Positions 17,421-26,770 of a stretch of 48,690 bases of DNA are shown one piece after another. The position numbers were made by a program, and so were the translations under genes. The stretch is from Planctomycetota bacterium (GTDB taxonomy: Bacteria > Planctomycetota > Phycisphaerae > Phycisphaerales > SM1A02), in NCBI GenBank assembly GCA_009926625.1, contig RFON01000017.1, positions 1 to 48,690 of the forward strand. Direction: 5' to 3'. Under the pieces are notes generated by a model. The model worked only from the letters and a program-made list of their open reading frames with translations. It made no database searches and was not told the DNA's origin. Position 1 is the stretch's first letter; every line of letters starts with the position of its first letter.

Positions 17421-18550
17421 TTGCGCGGGACAAACGCCAGTCCGTGCGGTCCTGTGTAGTCCGCATGCGGACGGATCAACTTGTTCGCGGCGAGCTGTTC
17501 GATGCAATGCCCCGTCCATCCAGACATGCGACTCGCAGCGAACATGCAGGTGAACAAGTCGAGATCGAGCCCCAGCGAGTAGTACGTCGTCGCCGAATAG
17601 AAGTCCACATTGGGGAAGATCCCCTTCTCGCGGATGTTTGGCTGCGCAAGCACGATTTCCTCGATGCGGCTGCTCATCTCGTACAGCGGGAGATTGCCCG
17701 TATCCGCTGCCACCTGCTTGGCAAAGGTCTTGAGATAGGTCGCACGCGGGTCATAGGCCTTGTAGACGCGATGCCCAAAGCCCATGATGCGCTCCTTGCG
17801 GGCAAGCTTCCCGAGGATGTATGCCTCGGTCTTGTCGAGGGAACCGATCTCGAGCAGCATCTCCATCACTTCTTGGTTGGCACCGCCGTGCAAGGGTCCC
17901 TTCAGCGTGCCAATGGCGGTCGTGGCAGCGGAGTACAGGTCGCTCTGCGTGGCGATCGTGACGCGCGCGGCGAATGTCGAGGCGTTCAACCCGTGATCGG
18001 CATGCAGGACGAGGCAGACATCGAGCGCGCGGCTCATTGCATCGGTGGGACGCTGACCCGTCAGCATCCACAGGAAATTCTGCGCCACCGTGAGCGTCTG
18101 GTCTGGGGCAACAATGGGCTTGCCCTTTCGGAATCGGTCGAAAGCCGCGATGAGGGTTGGCGTCTTTGCGACGAGCCGAATGGACTTCCTTCGGTTCGCC
18201 TCGGGCGAAGCGTCATCCGCCTCGCTGTCGAAGTGGGCGAGTGCGGATACGAGGGTTCGCAGCGCATCCATCGGTGCCGCGGTGCGCGGAATGGTGCGGA
18301 GCAGGTCCAGAACTCGCGGATCCACTGGGTACTCCGCTCGAAGTTCTCGCTCGAGCGCCTGCAGCTGCGCATTCGTCGGCAACGATCCCTCCCAGAGAAG
18401 CCAGGTGACTTCCTCGAAGGTCGTATTGCGCGCAAGCGAGTCGATGTCGTATCCGACGTACTCCAGAATCCCCTTCGCTCCATCGATGAAGGAGAGTCGA
18501 GTGTCGGCAGCAACGGTGTTGGCGAGTCCCTTGTCTACGGTGAGCGGCAT
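17357..18550 (-). CDS. gltA: Citrate synthase
   Basis: A 397-residue enzyme that condenses oxaloacetate and acetyl-CoA at the start of the TCA cycle. The catalytic residues are visible: His in LHADHGLNAST, His in GPLHGGANQEV and Asp in FPNVDFYS. The substrate-binding GFGHRVYKAYDPRA and SRMSGWTGHCIEQ are also present. It is of the compact bacterial type; 2-methylcitrate synthase has the same fold and cannot be excluded. The protein goes about 24 residues past the usual end (YTGP), with a Ser/Thr-rich tail encoded opposite the last codons of the metallo-hydrolase gene. AAGGA about ten bases before the ATG is a possible ribosome binding site. It is divergent from the rhomboid gene, 30 bases away. 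Confidence 0.93.
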   Translation of the reverse strand: MPLTVDKGLANTVAADTRLSFIDGAKGILEYVGYDIDSLARNTTFEEVTWLLWEGSLPTNAQLQALERELRAEYPVDPRVLDLLRTIPRTAAPMDALRTLVSALAHFDSEADDASPEANRRKSIRLVAKTPTLIAAFDRFRKGKPIVAPDQTLTVAQNFLWMLTGQRPTDAMSRALDVCLVLHADHGLNASTFAARVTIATQSDLYSAATTAIGTLKGPLHGGANQEVMEMLLEIGSLDKTEAYILGKLARKERIMGFGHRVYKAYDPRATYLKTFAKQVAADTGNLPLYEMSSRIEEIVLAQPNIREKGIFPNVDFYSATTYYSLGLDLDLFTCMFAASRMSGWTGHCIEQLAANKLIRPHADYTGPHGLAFVPRNQRGGTASTSPSVSATMSVTA

Positions 18551-18580
18551 GAGTTCCTATCCTTTGACGGTGGGTCGAAA

Positions 18581-19720
18581 ATGATACCCCTCGCCGTTGA
18601 TCGACAAAGCCAGATTTCGCCTTGGGTCACCACGGCGATCGTGGTCATCAACCTGTTGGGGTTCGTTCTGGTGGGCACATCGCTGAGGGAAGGCGGCTCA
18701 GTAGCCGATTCCGCCTACTCATGGGGGGTTCTCATCCCCTCCGCATCCGCAGTTGCCGCGCGGCCTTGGACGCTCGTGACCTATGCCTTTCTGCACGATC
18801 CCTCCGGGCTGGCGCATGTCGGCTTCAACATGTTGTTTCTGTTCATCTTCGGGCGCTCCGTCGAAGGGCGCCTCGGACATATCCGATTTGCCCTGCTGTA
18901 CGCCGGAGGCTGCGTGGTGGCGGCGCTCGGGCAGTGGCTGTTTTCGCGCGCGCCGATGATCGGCGCCAGCGGCGCCGTTGCTGCAGTGACTGGTGCATTC
19001 GCTGCGCTGTGCCCGCGCGCACGCGTTCGCCTGCTGGTGTTCTTCAGCGTGATCGAGATCAGCGGCCTTGCAGCCGTGATCCTCTTTGCAGTGATCGACC
19101 TTGTCGGCCAAGTGGGTTCCTTCATCGGCGTTGGCTCGCGCGTGGCGTACATCGCTCACCTCGCCGGATATGCCTTCGGGATCGGGACGATGCTGGTGCT
19201 GCTCGGCACGGGGATCCTGCCGCGGAGCGAGTTCGACCTCTTCTTCCTGCTGCGCCAATGGCGTCGCCGCCGCGCGATGGCAGATGCGTTCCGCCAAGGG
19301 AGTCCCTGGACCCGCGAGGCAGGTGCTGCGCTCGCAAACAGTGGTGGGTCGACGACCAATCCGCGCAGCGCCGCAGAGGCACTCCCACCGCGGGGCGCTT
19401 CCCCCCTGCGCACTTGGAACGACTCGGATGTTCGGCGAGCGCTGCACGATGCCAGCAGTGCGTTTGAACGGGCAGACTTTTCCCGCGCAGCGTCGCACTG
19501 GGAGCGCATCGTCGCCCACGCCCCACACAGTGCAGAGGCGGATGACGCGCTGGTCATGGCTGCGCTCACCGTGGGGCGCCACCTTGGCGATCGAAGTCGT
19601 GCGCGTGCGATGATCGATTCCCTGTTGGCGCGCTCGCGTCCGTGCCGTGCGGCGCTGCGGCATCAGGCAGAGGCGCTGCGCGCTGAACTTGCGGCCGACG
19701 CTGCGGATGGCAGCGCGTGA
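18581..19720 (+). CDS. Rhomboid-family intramembrane serine protease with C-terminal helical (TPR-like) tail
   Basis: A 379-residue inner-membrane protein. Six or seven membrane segments (about 13-220) carry the rhomboid active site: His79-Asn83 in HVGFN, nucleophile Ser130 in GASG and general-base His193 in AHLAGYAFG. All are intact, so it should cut transmembrane substrates. After a basic stretch (LLRQWRRRRAM) and a Ser/Pro/Ala linker, residues about 290-379 form helical pairs that look TPR-like (AHAPHSAEADDALVMAAL); this tail would be cytoplasmic and could bind a partner. The start is ATG 18581; the frame is open for 431 codons further upstream, but that stretch is antisense to citrate synthase. 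The stop overlaps the trpF start by four bases (GTGA), so the two are probably translated together. Confidence 0.88.
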   Translation: MIPLAVDRQSQISPWVTTAIVVINLLGFVLVGTSLREGGSVADSAYSWGVLIPSASAVAARPWTLVTYAFLHDPSGLAHVGFNMLFLFIFGRSVEGRLGHIRFALLYAGGCVVAALGQWLFSRAPMIGASGAVAAVTGAFAALCPRARVRLLVFFSVIEISGLAAVILFAVIDLVGQVGSFIGVGSRVAYIAHLAGYAFGIGTMLVLLGTGILPRSEFDLFFLLRQWRRRRAMADAFRQGSPWTREAGAALANSGGSTTNPRSAAEALPPRGASPLRTWNDSDVRRALHDASSAFERADFSRAASHWERIVAHAPHSAEADDALVMAALTVGRHLGDRSRARAMIDSLLARSRPCRAALRHQAEALRAELAADAADGSA

Positions 19721-20391
19721 TCGTTCCCCCCACCCACCATCCGCTTCGCGGCGATGGAAAGACCTTCGTCAAGATCTGCGGGCTGCGGGATGCGCTCGCG
19801 GTGCGCGCATGCTGCGATGCGGGTGCCGATGCCGTTGGCTTCGTGCTTGCCGCGGGCAGCCCGCGCACGATCACGATCGACGAAGCCGAAGCATTGACCG
19901 CGCTGCTGCCCGCGCACATCCTCCCCGTGGCGGTCGTGCGCGACGGGTTTTGGTCGGGGCACCCGCTGCGAACCTGGCGCGGGTGCGTTCAACTGCATGC
20001 AGATGCCGCGGTTGGGGAAGCAGCCGGATGGCGAACGCCGCCGACCGCGCCGCGCTCTGCCGCGATTTCGCGCATCGGTGCAGCATCAGATATCGATGGA
20101 CTGCTGCGCTGGAATGAGTCGCCATTCGTGGACGCACTGCTTTTCGACGGGCGGAATGCGGGCAGCGGGCAAGCGCACGCGGATGCCGTTCTCGAGCAAC
20201 TTGCAGCGATTCGCCCGCGCCTGCAAAGGCCGCTGATTCTCGCGGGCGGGCTCACCCCCGACTCGGTCGCAGCGGCGGTCCGAGTGGTACGCCCCTGTGG
20301 AGTCGATGTTTCCAGCGGCGTCGAGGGCGCTCCAGGCGTGAAGGATCACGGGCTGATTCGGGCTTTCGTCGCCGCCGCGCGCGCAACTTGA
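19717..20391 (+). CDS. trpF: Phosphoribosylanthranilate isomerase
   Basis: A 224-residue TIM-barrel enzyme of tryptophan synthesis that converts N-(5'-phosphoribosyl)-anthranilate to CdRP. Typical motifs are present: the catalytic Cys in KICGLRD, VGFVLAAGSPR, VQLHAD, the catalytic Asp in LLFDG, LAGGLTPDSV and the phosphate-binding GVDVSSGVEGAPGVKD. The N-terminus has about 14 extra residues before the first strand. The start is GTG 19717, which overlaps the rhomboid stop in GTGA. No other trp genes are in the window, so this is a scattered member of the pathway. Enolase follows after 25 bases with its own promoter-like box. Confidence 0.92.
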   Translation: MIVPPTHHPLRGDGKTFVKICGLRDALAVRACCDAGADAVGFVLAAGSPRTITIDEAEALTALLPAHILPVAVVRDGFWSGHPLRTWRGCVQLHADAAVGEAAGWRTPPTAPRSAAISRIGAASDIDGLLRWNESPFVDALLFDGRNAGSGQAHADAVLEQLAAIRPRLQRPLILAGGLTPDSVAAAVRVVRPCGVDVSSGVEGAPGVKDHGLIRAFVAAARAT

Positions 20392-20404
20392 TCGGCGCGG
20401 CGTT

Positions 20405-20410
20405 TAGACT
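20405..20410 (+). promoter_or_regulatory. -10-like box, predicted leaderless start of enolase
   Basis: TAGACT, then six bases (GCGCTG), then the ATG at 20417. No ribosome binding site precedes the ATG. The spacing puts +1 at the start codon. A TTGATC lies 11 bases upstream of the box, too close to be a standard -35 element. Confidence 0.5.
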
Positions 20411-20416
20411 GCGCTG

Positions 20417-21823
20417 ATGCCCTTCACCATCGAAGACATCACCGCCCGTCAGATCATCGACTCGCGAGGTCAGCCCACCGTGGAGTGCGAAGTGCGGCTC
20501 GAAGGAGGCGCCGTCGGGCGCGCTGCGGTGCCGAGCGGCGCATCGACCGGCGAACACGAGGCGGTGGAGTTGCGCGATGGCGACCGCAACCGTTGGCTCG
20601 GGAAGGGCGTGATCACTGCGGTCGAGAACATTCATGCGCTCATCGCGCCTGAACTGCTTGGCGCGGATGCGCGCACGCAGGAGAGCATCGATCGACTGCT
20701 GTGCGAACTCGATGGCACGCCCAACAAGGGGAAGTTGGGCGCGAATGCCACGCTCGCTACCAGTCTGGCGGTTGCACATGCCGCCGCGGTTGCCACCGAG
20801 CAGCCGCTCTACCGATATGTCGGCGGCACTCACGCGCGCACGCTCCCCGCGCCGATGCTCAACATCCTCAACGGCGGCAAGCATGCGGACAACACGGTCG
20901 ACTTCCAGGAGTTCATGGTGCAGCCATGGGGCTTCGACAACTTTGGCGAGGCGCTCCGCGCGGGGGTGGAGATCTACCACGCGCTCAAGCGGGTGTTGCA
21001 CGATTCGCATCTCTCGACAAGCGTGGGCGACGAGGGCGGCTTCGCACCGAACCTCGCGCGAAATGAGGACGCGCTTGAACTGATCGCCCGCGCAGTCGAA
21101 GCCGCCGGCTACGACCTCGGAAGGCAGATCGTCATCTGTCTCGACCCAGCCATGAGCGAACTGGCCAACGCAGCAGCCGAGAAGGGATCCAAGGGGTACT
21201 GCTTCTTCAAGAGCGATCCGCGCCGTGTGGTGGGCAGCGACGAGATGATCCGCATGTGGGAGACATGGTGTTCCAAGTGGCCGATTCGCTCGATCGAAGA
21301 TGGACTTGCCGAGAATGATTGGGCAGGTTGGAAGGCGCTCACCGACGCCATCGGCAAGAAGGTGCAAATCGTCGGCGATGATCTGTTCGTCACCAATCCG
21401 AGTTTCCTCCGCCGCGGCATCCGCGAAGGCTGCGCCAATGCGATCCTCGTCAAGGTCAACCAGATTGGAACGCTCAGCGAAACGCTCGATGCGGTCCGCA
21501 CCGCGCACACCGCTGGCTACCGCGCGATCCTTTCGCATCGCTCAGGCGAGACCGAGGACAGCACGATCGCGGATCTCGCCGTGGCAACCAACTGCGGGCA
21601 GATCAAGACCGGCGCGCCTTGCAGATCCGACCGCACCGCGAAGTACAACCAGTTGATCCGCATCGCTGAGGAGTTGGGCGACAGTGCGGTCTACGGCGGC
21701 GAACTCGGCAATGCCACTGCCGATGCGCGCTTGAAGTCTGCCACGCCGTCTGCTCCTGCTTCCCGCGCCAAGCGTCCCACGCGAACAGCGAAGGCGACCG
21801 CGGGGCGCGCGGGTCACGCGTAG
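20417..21823 (+). CDS. eno: Enolase (phosphopyruvate hydratase)
   Basis: A 468-residue glycolytic enzyme that interconverts 2-phosphoglycerate and phosphoenolpyruvate. The motifs are complete: [16 protein letters not shown], the mobile loop [31 protein letters not shown], metal ligands in [14 protein letters not shown] and VGDDLF, catalytic Lys in [10 protein letters not shown] and [17 protein letters not shown]. The protein is about 30 residues longer than usual, with a C-terminal tail rich in Ala, Lys, Arg and Thr ([18 protein letters not shown]). The basic tail might bind RNA or a membrane, but its function is unknown. Its last ten bases overlap the end of the ccsA-like gene on the other strand. 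Confidence 0.96.
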   Translation: MPFTIEDITARQIIDSRGQPTVECEVRLEGGAVGRAAVPSGASTGEHEAVELRDGDRNRWLGKGVITAVENIHALIAPELLGADARTQESIDRLLCELDGTPNKGKLGANATLATSLAVAHAAAVATEQPLYRYVGGTHARTLPAPMLNILNGGKHADNTVDFQEFMVQPWGFDNFGEALRAGVEIYHALKRVLHDSHLSTSVGDEGGFAPNLARNEDALELIARAVEAAGYDLGRQIVICLDPAMSELANAAAEKGSKGYCFFKSDPRRVVGSDEMIRMWETWCSKWPIRSIEDGLAENDWAGWKALTDAIGKKVQIVGDDLFVTNPSFLRRGIREGCANAILVKVNQIGTLSETLDAVRTAHTAGYRAILSHRSGETEDSTIADLAVATNCGQIKTGAPCRSDRTAKYNQLIRIAEELGDSAVYGGELGNATADARLKSATPSAPASRAKRPTRTAKATAGRAGHA

Positions 21824-23577
21824 GAATGCAAGCCCGTGATCACGAAGTTGATCACGATCCAGTTGAACAGCATCACGGCTGCACCCACGACCGCAAGGAG
21901 CGCCGTCCACAGACCCTTGTCGATGGCGCGGTAGCGCACATGAACGAGAACGGCGAACACCACGAAGGTGTTGAGGGCGAAGACTTCCTTCGGGTCCCAA
22001 CCCCACGGCCTGCCCCATGAATGGTCCGCCCAAATCGCGCCCATCGCGATGCCCGCCCACAGCAGGACGAAGGAGAGTTTCATCAGGAGCATCGTGACTC
22101 CATCGAGCACTTCGCCGGTTCGTTCACTGCGGAGTCCGCCCATCCCCTCCGGCGAGAGCGCAGCAACACCGCCGACCGATGCATGCACGCGCTTTCCGCC
22201 AAGCGCGCGGTAAGCGAGGTACAGCGCCGCAGACACGGCAGCCATGAAGATGAGGCAGTACGAGAAGATGATGACATTGGTGTGGATGTACAGCCACACA
22301 TCGTGCAGGACCGGCATCATGTTGCCGATCTGCGCGTTCAATTGCACGGGCAGGAAGTGCGCCGACATCAGTGCCACGGCGCTCGCGAAAGCGCTTGCGA
22401 GGGCGATGAGACCGGCAACGGCTCGTCGGCGCAGCGCGACCTCGAGGATCACCGCCGCGCAGCCGCCGAACCAGGCGGAGGTCGTCACCGCTTCGAACAT
22501 GTTGCTGTTTGGAAAGCGCGCGGAGATCCACCAGCGCAGGGCAAGTGCAAGGGTCTGCAGGAGGAACGCCAGTGCGAACACCACGAGGCCCGCACTGCGC
22601 GCACGCGGCCATCGGTACACGACTGCGAGCAAGAGCAGGATGACGCTGAGCGCGTACACGAGCCAGATCCATGAGAGATTCCCACTCGCGAAATACCAAG
22701 CTTCCCACCGCAGTCGAGCGGGGTCCGGGGAAGCGGACGGATTGAGCGTCGGCAACAGCGCGGCGAGCGCGCGGGCGGACGCGTTCACTCGCTGCGCATC
22801 GCCGTTGATCCACGCCTCCACCATGCTGCGCCACTGCGCTGCACATTGCTGCTGCAATGCGACATCGAGGCCAGCGACAGGAAGGACCTCCTTGCCCGAC
22901 GCCTTGATCGCGCCCGCATCCGCCGCGAGCAGCATGACTTCGCTGATCGAGTGCCAGCGTTGATCCGCATCGCTCGGCGCTGGCGGCACGATGCGAAGCC
23001 CACGCAGCAACGCATCGGTCTGCATCAGCATCTGTGCGCCGCGGACGGCATCCATCACCTTCGCCGTGCGCAGGAGATCACCCTGCATCTGCTCGAGCAC
23101 CTCCGCAACGCCATCCCGAGCGAGCAGCGCAGCCGAGATGAGCCCACTGGACTGGAACGCGCGCATCCGCTCCTCGAGTGTCGGATCCTCGCGCAGGACC
23201 GCGTCGGCGATGCGCTGCCGCACCGAACCACCCTTGACGAAGATCACATCCGCGTCTTCGTACGCCTCGGGTCGGATCAACAGGTCGAAGTAGGTGAACA
23301 GCGGCGACTGTCCATTCACGAGTCGCGGCCCGCTGATGAAACCCATCTCCCCCTGCGCGAAGGAGCCTAGGCTCTTGATGCGCCCGCCGCTCTGCACGGC
23401 AATCTCCGCGAGCGGACGCAAATCCACTGACTTCTCGAAGGTCTCCGCAGGTGAAGCGGTCGCAGCGCTGTCGATTTCAGCTTCGGCCCGCCATGCGATC
23501 CTCGCTGCACCGAAAGCCTCGGCGCAACCAAGCAGCAGCGTGAACGCAACGAGGATGGATCTCACCCCCTGCCCCAT
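21814..23577 (-). CDS. ccsA: CcsA-like cytochrome c synthase subunit with long N-terminal periplasmic domain
   Basis: A 587-residue membrane protein of System II cytochrome c maturation, which attaches haem to apocytochromes outside the cytoplasmic membrane. The C-terminal half (about 285-587) has eight or so membrane segments and the haem-binding tryptophan-rich signature ([17 protein letters not shown]). Candidate haem-ligand histidines are in SAHFLPV and YIHTNVIIF. The first half is unusual: a signal peptide is followed by about 240 soluble residues ([20 protein letters not shown]) that canonical CcsA lacks. The ATG at 23577 shares one base with the resB-like stop (TGATG), so the two are co-translated. 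It is convergent with enolase, overlapping by ten bases. Confidence 0.88.
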   Translation of the reverse strand: MGQGVRSILVAFTLLLGCAEAFGAARIAWRAEAEIDSAATASPAETFEKSVDLRPLAEIAVQSGGRIKSLGSFAQGEMGFISGPRLVNGQSPLFTYFDLLIRPEAYEDADVIFVKGGSVRQRIADAVLREDPTLEERMRAFQSSGLISAALLARDGVAEVLEQMQGDLLRTAKVMDAVRGAQMLMQTDALLRGLRIVPPAPSDADQRWHSISEVMLLAADAGAIKASGKEVLPVAGLDVALQQQCAAQWRSMVEAWINGDAQRVNASARALAALLPTLNPSASPDPARLRWEAWYFASGNLSWIWLVYALSVILLLLAVVYRWPRARSAGLVVFALAFLLQTLALALRWWISARFPNSNMFEAVTTSAWFGGCAAVILEVALRRRAVAGLIALASAFASAVALMSAHFLPVQLNAQIGNMMPVLHDVWLYIHTNVIIFSYCLIFMAAVSAALYLAYRALGGKRVHASVGGVAALSPEGMGGLRSERTGEVLDGVTMLLMKLSFVLLWAGIAMGAIWADHSWGRPWGWDPKEVFALNTFVVFAVLVHVRYRAIDKGLWTALLAVVGAAVMLFNWIVINFVITGLHSYA

Positions 23578-25955
23578 CACGGCGCAGCTCCGGCCAGCGC
23601 GATCCGACGATTTGCGGACGCCTTGGCTCGCTCGGTCCTGCGGCGGATCAGGAGCGGCTTCACGTAAAAAGCGTAGGCCATGCCCGCCACCGCGATCACG
23701 CAGCCCGCGAGTTGCGTCCAGACACCCTCGCGGTTTCCGACGCCAAGCACGGTGTAGTTGAGCCCGGCGCTGCCCCGCGGGTCGCGGGCGGAAGCGGGCT
23801 CGGGCGGATCCCACTGCGCCTGGAAGAACCAGAGACCGCCGTGTTCGATGGGTGCGTTCACGCTCACTTGGACTGGATCGCTCCAAGGCTGATCGGGGCT
23901 GTCGCGAAATCGCAGAAGGCTGGTGTAGTCGCGGATGGTCCCGCTTTCGCCGGTGTACCCGCCAGAGTGCGTCGCGAGGAGGAATCGATCGAGCGCCACA
24001 TCGGTGCCGAGCGGAAGCCGCTCCCGCGAAAAGAGGATGTCCAACTCACGACCATCCGCCAGTCGCACGCGCTGCGGGTGGAAAGGGTGGCGACGAAGCG
24101 CGAATCGCACATCGTCGAACGCATAGGGGCTGAAGCGAATCCATGTGGGCGCGGCGCCCGGCACGATGACATGCGCCATCGAGAACATCTCTCGCGCATC
24201 GCGAATGCGCTGCTCGAGCGGGATCGGAACGGGACCTTCGATGATCCGCGCGCGCGGTTCGTAACTCGAGAGCTTGACGGTCAGCCCGGCAGGCAACTGC
24301 ACCGCACCATCGACTTCGATCGGAAGCGCCTTGCCCACTGCATCCCCGAATGCGGCAATCAGGCGGAGCTGGCGTTCATCCGGACCAACGACAAGGGTCA
24401 CGAGCGCGCGGCCACAGCCGGGCACATACTCGACTTCGACGGCGCGGTCGGGCTCCACGGGTGCTGCATGCCCACCATCACCGTCGGGTACATCGCGCGT
24501 CAGTGCCGCGTCATCAAAGACCCACCGTCGAATGACTCCACTCGGCGTCTTGAGATCCATGATCAGCACGCTGGCGTTTCGGCCGCCGACAGGCAGGTCG
24601 TCCTGCGCTGCACGAATGCGAAACCCATAGCCAAGCATTGGATCGCCCACGGGAACGAAAGCGTCCGCATCGGGTCCCTCCTTCGGCACACGAACTGGCT
24701 GCACCACATCGATGCCAGCGGCGGGCACACGAACGCGAATCTCCGCGGGACGGAGGAGCCGATCGAAGTCTGCTTCGCTCGAGACGGCCGCCATGCGGAG
24801 CAGCCCATCATCGGCGGTCGACCGCTCTGGATCGAGCGCCATGAGGCGGTAGGTCGATGCAGCCCCCTGATCCCCGCTGATGTCGAGCGTCGCCGTTGGA
24901 TTGAACGGCGCGCTCGCGCCGCCCGGCACCAACAGCGATCGAAGCTGTGCGTAACGCAGGTAGCCATCGACCGCGATCGTCAGGTCGGGGAACGGATCGC
25001 CTTCGGTCGGTGGCACCGCCAGCAGCATCGGGCGCAGCGGTGCAGTCGATGGATCCGCGAGCAGCACATCCGCCGCCGAGGACACGCGGTCGTTGTACAA
25101 CGGCAGACCGTCGATGGGACGCATGGTCCATTCGGAACTGCCTGCAGGACGCACATACAGCGCCCAAGCCTTCGCGAGATCGTTCCGCATGTAGAACCAA
25201 CCCTGCGACTCGTACTCGAGGCGCATGCGAAGCGCGCGGTCGACGATCGCACTGCCAGTCGCCTTCACCGCACGCTGCATCGGCTGCCCTGGTCCGCCGC
25301 CTGGCACGAGGTCCTCCGTCAAGTCAGGGCGGCCTGCGATCAACTGCCGCATGAAGCGGCGCGCCGATGTTTGCACGCTCACTGTCACGCTGTACGCGGC
25401 CTCGCCGTCACTCGCTCCTGTGCGCAGCGTCCAGGATGGATCGATGTCCACGACCTCCACTGCGTACTGCTCCGCTCCCTCGCCGATCACCGCTCGCGCT
25501 CCCTGCGCGGCAAGCATTTCAACGCTGCCCTCGTTGCCATCCACTTCCAGCACGACCTTCCGCCGCGCAACGGGTGCGTCCCCCTCGACCTTTGCGTTGA
25601 AGTAACGAACGCTGCCGATGATGAGGACGATGATTCCTGTGTGAATCATCCAGACCCCCAGATTCACCGTCCGAAACGGGATGCGGCGCAGCGTTGTCAC
25701 GATCATGTTGGCGGCGATCAGCCCGACAAGCAGGTTGAACGGCCACCAGTGGAACCACTCGAACTCGGTCATCTCGAAGGGGCGCCACTGCCGCAGTTGA
25801 TCATGCACCCAAGCGTCTGGGTGCAGGAGGTTGGGATGAACGGGGTACACGATGCCCGCGCTCCCGACGCTCATGTAGACGAACAGCAGCACCAGCAGCG
25901 TGATCCCGAATCGCACGGAGCTGAACAAGTCGAAAATCCAGCGGACCGCGAACAT
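23577..25955 (-). CDS. resB: ResB-like cytochrome c biogenesis protein
   Basis: A 792-residue protein, the ResB/CcsB half of the System II synthase, which transports or presents haem. It starts with MFAVRWIFDLFSSVRFGITLL, a typical ResB opening, followed by three membrane segments in the first 140 residues. A periplasmic domain of about 600 residues comes next, then a last membrane segment near the C-terminus (VGNREGVWTQLAGCVIAVAGMAYAFYV) abbreviated here to its start and end features, with a basic tail. ATG 25955 is chosen over 25997 because it begins at the family start and has a TACGAT box nine bases upstream. It lies first in a two-gene operon with ccsA. It is divergent from the cyclophilin gene, 80 bases away. 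Confidence 0.88.
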   Translation of the reverse strand: MFAVRWIFDLFSSVRFGITLLVLLFVYMSVGSAGIVYPVHPNLLHPDAWVHDQLRQWRPFEMTEFEWFHWWPFNLLVGLIAANMIVTTLRRIPFRTVNLGVWMIHTGIIVLIIGSVRYFNAKVEGDAPVARRKVVLEVDGNEGSVEMLAAQGARAVIGEGAEQYAVEVVDIDPSWTLRTGASDGEAAYSVTVSVQTSARRFMRQLIAGRPDLTEDLVPGGGPGQPMQRAVKATGSAIVDRALRMRLEYESQGWFYMRNDLAKAWALYVRPAGSSEWTMRPIDGLPLYNDRVSSAADVLLADPSTAPLRPMLLAVPPTEGDPFPDLTIAVDGYLRYAQLRSLLVPGGASAPFNPTATLDISGDQGAASTYRLMALDPERSTADDGLLRMAAVSSEADFDRLLRPAEIRVRVPAAGIDVVQPVRVPKEGPDADAFVPVGDPMLGYGFRIRAAQDDLPVGGRNASVLIMDLKTPSGVIRRWVFDDAALTRDVPDGDGGHAAPVEPDRAVEVEYVPGCGRALVTLVVGPDERQLRLIAAFGDAVGKALPIEVDGAVQLPAGLTVKLSSYEPRARIIEGPVPIPLEQRIRDAREMFSMAHVIVPGAAPTWIRFSPYAFDDVRFALRRHPFHPQRVRLADGRELDILFSRERLPLGTDVALDRFLLATHSGGYTGESGTIRDYTSLLRFRDSPDQPWSDPVQVSVNAPIEHGGLWFFQAQWDPPEPASARDPRGSAGLNYTVLGVGNREGVWTQLAGCVIAVAGMAYAFYVKPLLIRRRTERAKASANRRIALAGAAP

Positions 25956-26023
25956 CGACCTGCAATCGTAGGCGAGCGCCGCACGGACGCCTGCCAAGTT
26001 GCCCCGTTGACTTCACAAATCCC

Positions 26024-26029
26024 TACCAT
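26024..26029 (+). promoter_or_regulatory. -10-like box, predicted leaderless start of the cyclophilin gene
   Basis: TACCAT, six bases (GGCACG), then the ATG at 26036, with no ribosome binding site. A TTGACT lies 11 bases before the box; the gap is too short for a normal -35 element, so I do not count it. Confidence 0.45.
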
Positions 26030-26035
26030 GGCACG

Positions 26036-26770
26036 ATGACCACCGCCACGAGAATCGGACGTTCTTTCGCGAGCCTCAGCGCACTCCTGATCACCGCTCT
26101 CGCCGCTGCACAGCAGCCGGCTCCCGCGACCCCGCCGGCAGCCGCGCCCTCGGCTCCAGTGGCTGCCCCGCCGGTGTACGCAGCGATGATCACCAGCAAG
26201 GGCACCATCTACCTCGAGCTCGATGCGACGAAGGCGCCGATCTCCGTCGAGAACTTCGTCACCTACGCGAAAGATGGCTTTTACAGCGACACGATCTTTC
26301 ACCGTGTGATCAAGGGTTTCATGATCCAAGGTGGCGGTCACGGGACCGACATGAAGTTGAAGCCAACCCGCGCGCCGATCACGAATGAGTGGAACAACGG
26401 ACTCAAGAATGTGCGCGGCACGATTTCCATGGCTCGCACGAATGCCCCCAACAGCGCCACAAGCCAGTTCTTCATCAATACGGTCGACAATGCGATGCTC
26501 GACCAACCGCGCGGCGGCGCCGCCTATGCGGTTTTCGGGAAGGTCGTCCGAGGCATGGATGTAGTGGATGCGATCGCCAACACACCGACGGGCCGGAGCG
26601 ATGGCATGGCTGATGTTCCAAAGGCGCAGGTGGTGATCGAGAAGGTCCAGATCCTTCCCGGTCCGCCGGCGGCGGATGCACCAACCCTCAAGCCATCCGC
26701 ACCGTCCGCGACCGCGCCCGCGGCAACAGCGCCGACGACCCCCGCAACCCCCAGCCCGAAGGCACCATGA
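26036..26770 (+). CDS. Exported cyclophilin-type peptidyl-prolyl cis-trans isomerase
   Basis: A 244-residue exported folding catalyst. A signal peptide (SALLITALAAAQQ) is followed by a Pro/Ala linker, the cyclophilin domain (about 48-215) and a second low-complexity Pro/Ala/Thr tail. Active-site motifs are clear: FHRVIKGFMIQGG with the catalytic Arg, SMARTNAPNSATSQFFI and FGKVVRGMDVVDAI. It probably acts on periplasmic or outer-membrane proteins. Its stop overlaps the start of the aldehyde dehydrogenase gene by four bases (ATGA). That coupling links a periplasmic chaperone to a cytoplasmic enzyme, with no obvious shared function. Confidence 0.93.
   Translation: MTTATRIGRSFASLSALLITALAAAQQPAPATPPAAAPSAPVAAPPVYAAMITSKGTIYLELDATKAPISVENFVTYAKDGFYSDTIFHRVIKGFMIQGGGHGTDMKLKPTRAPITNEWNNGLKNVRGTISMARTNAPNSATSQFFINTVDNAMLDQPRGGAAYAVFGKVVRGMDVVDAIANTPTGRSDGMADVPKAQVVIEKVQILPGPPAADAPTLKPSAPSATAPAATAPTTPATPSPKAP

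Noticed and set aside
26007-26023. TTGACT as a -35 element for the cyclophilin gene
   Set aside because: The spacer to TACCAT is 11 bases, too short for a sigma-70 promoter.
23712-26039. A 775-codon plus-strand ORF opposite resB
   Set aside because: The product is His/Arg-rich without domains. The minus-strand frame carries the ResB fold. The open frame follows from high GC at codon third positions.
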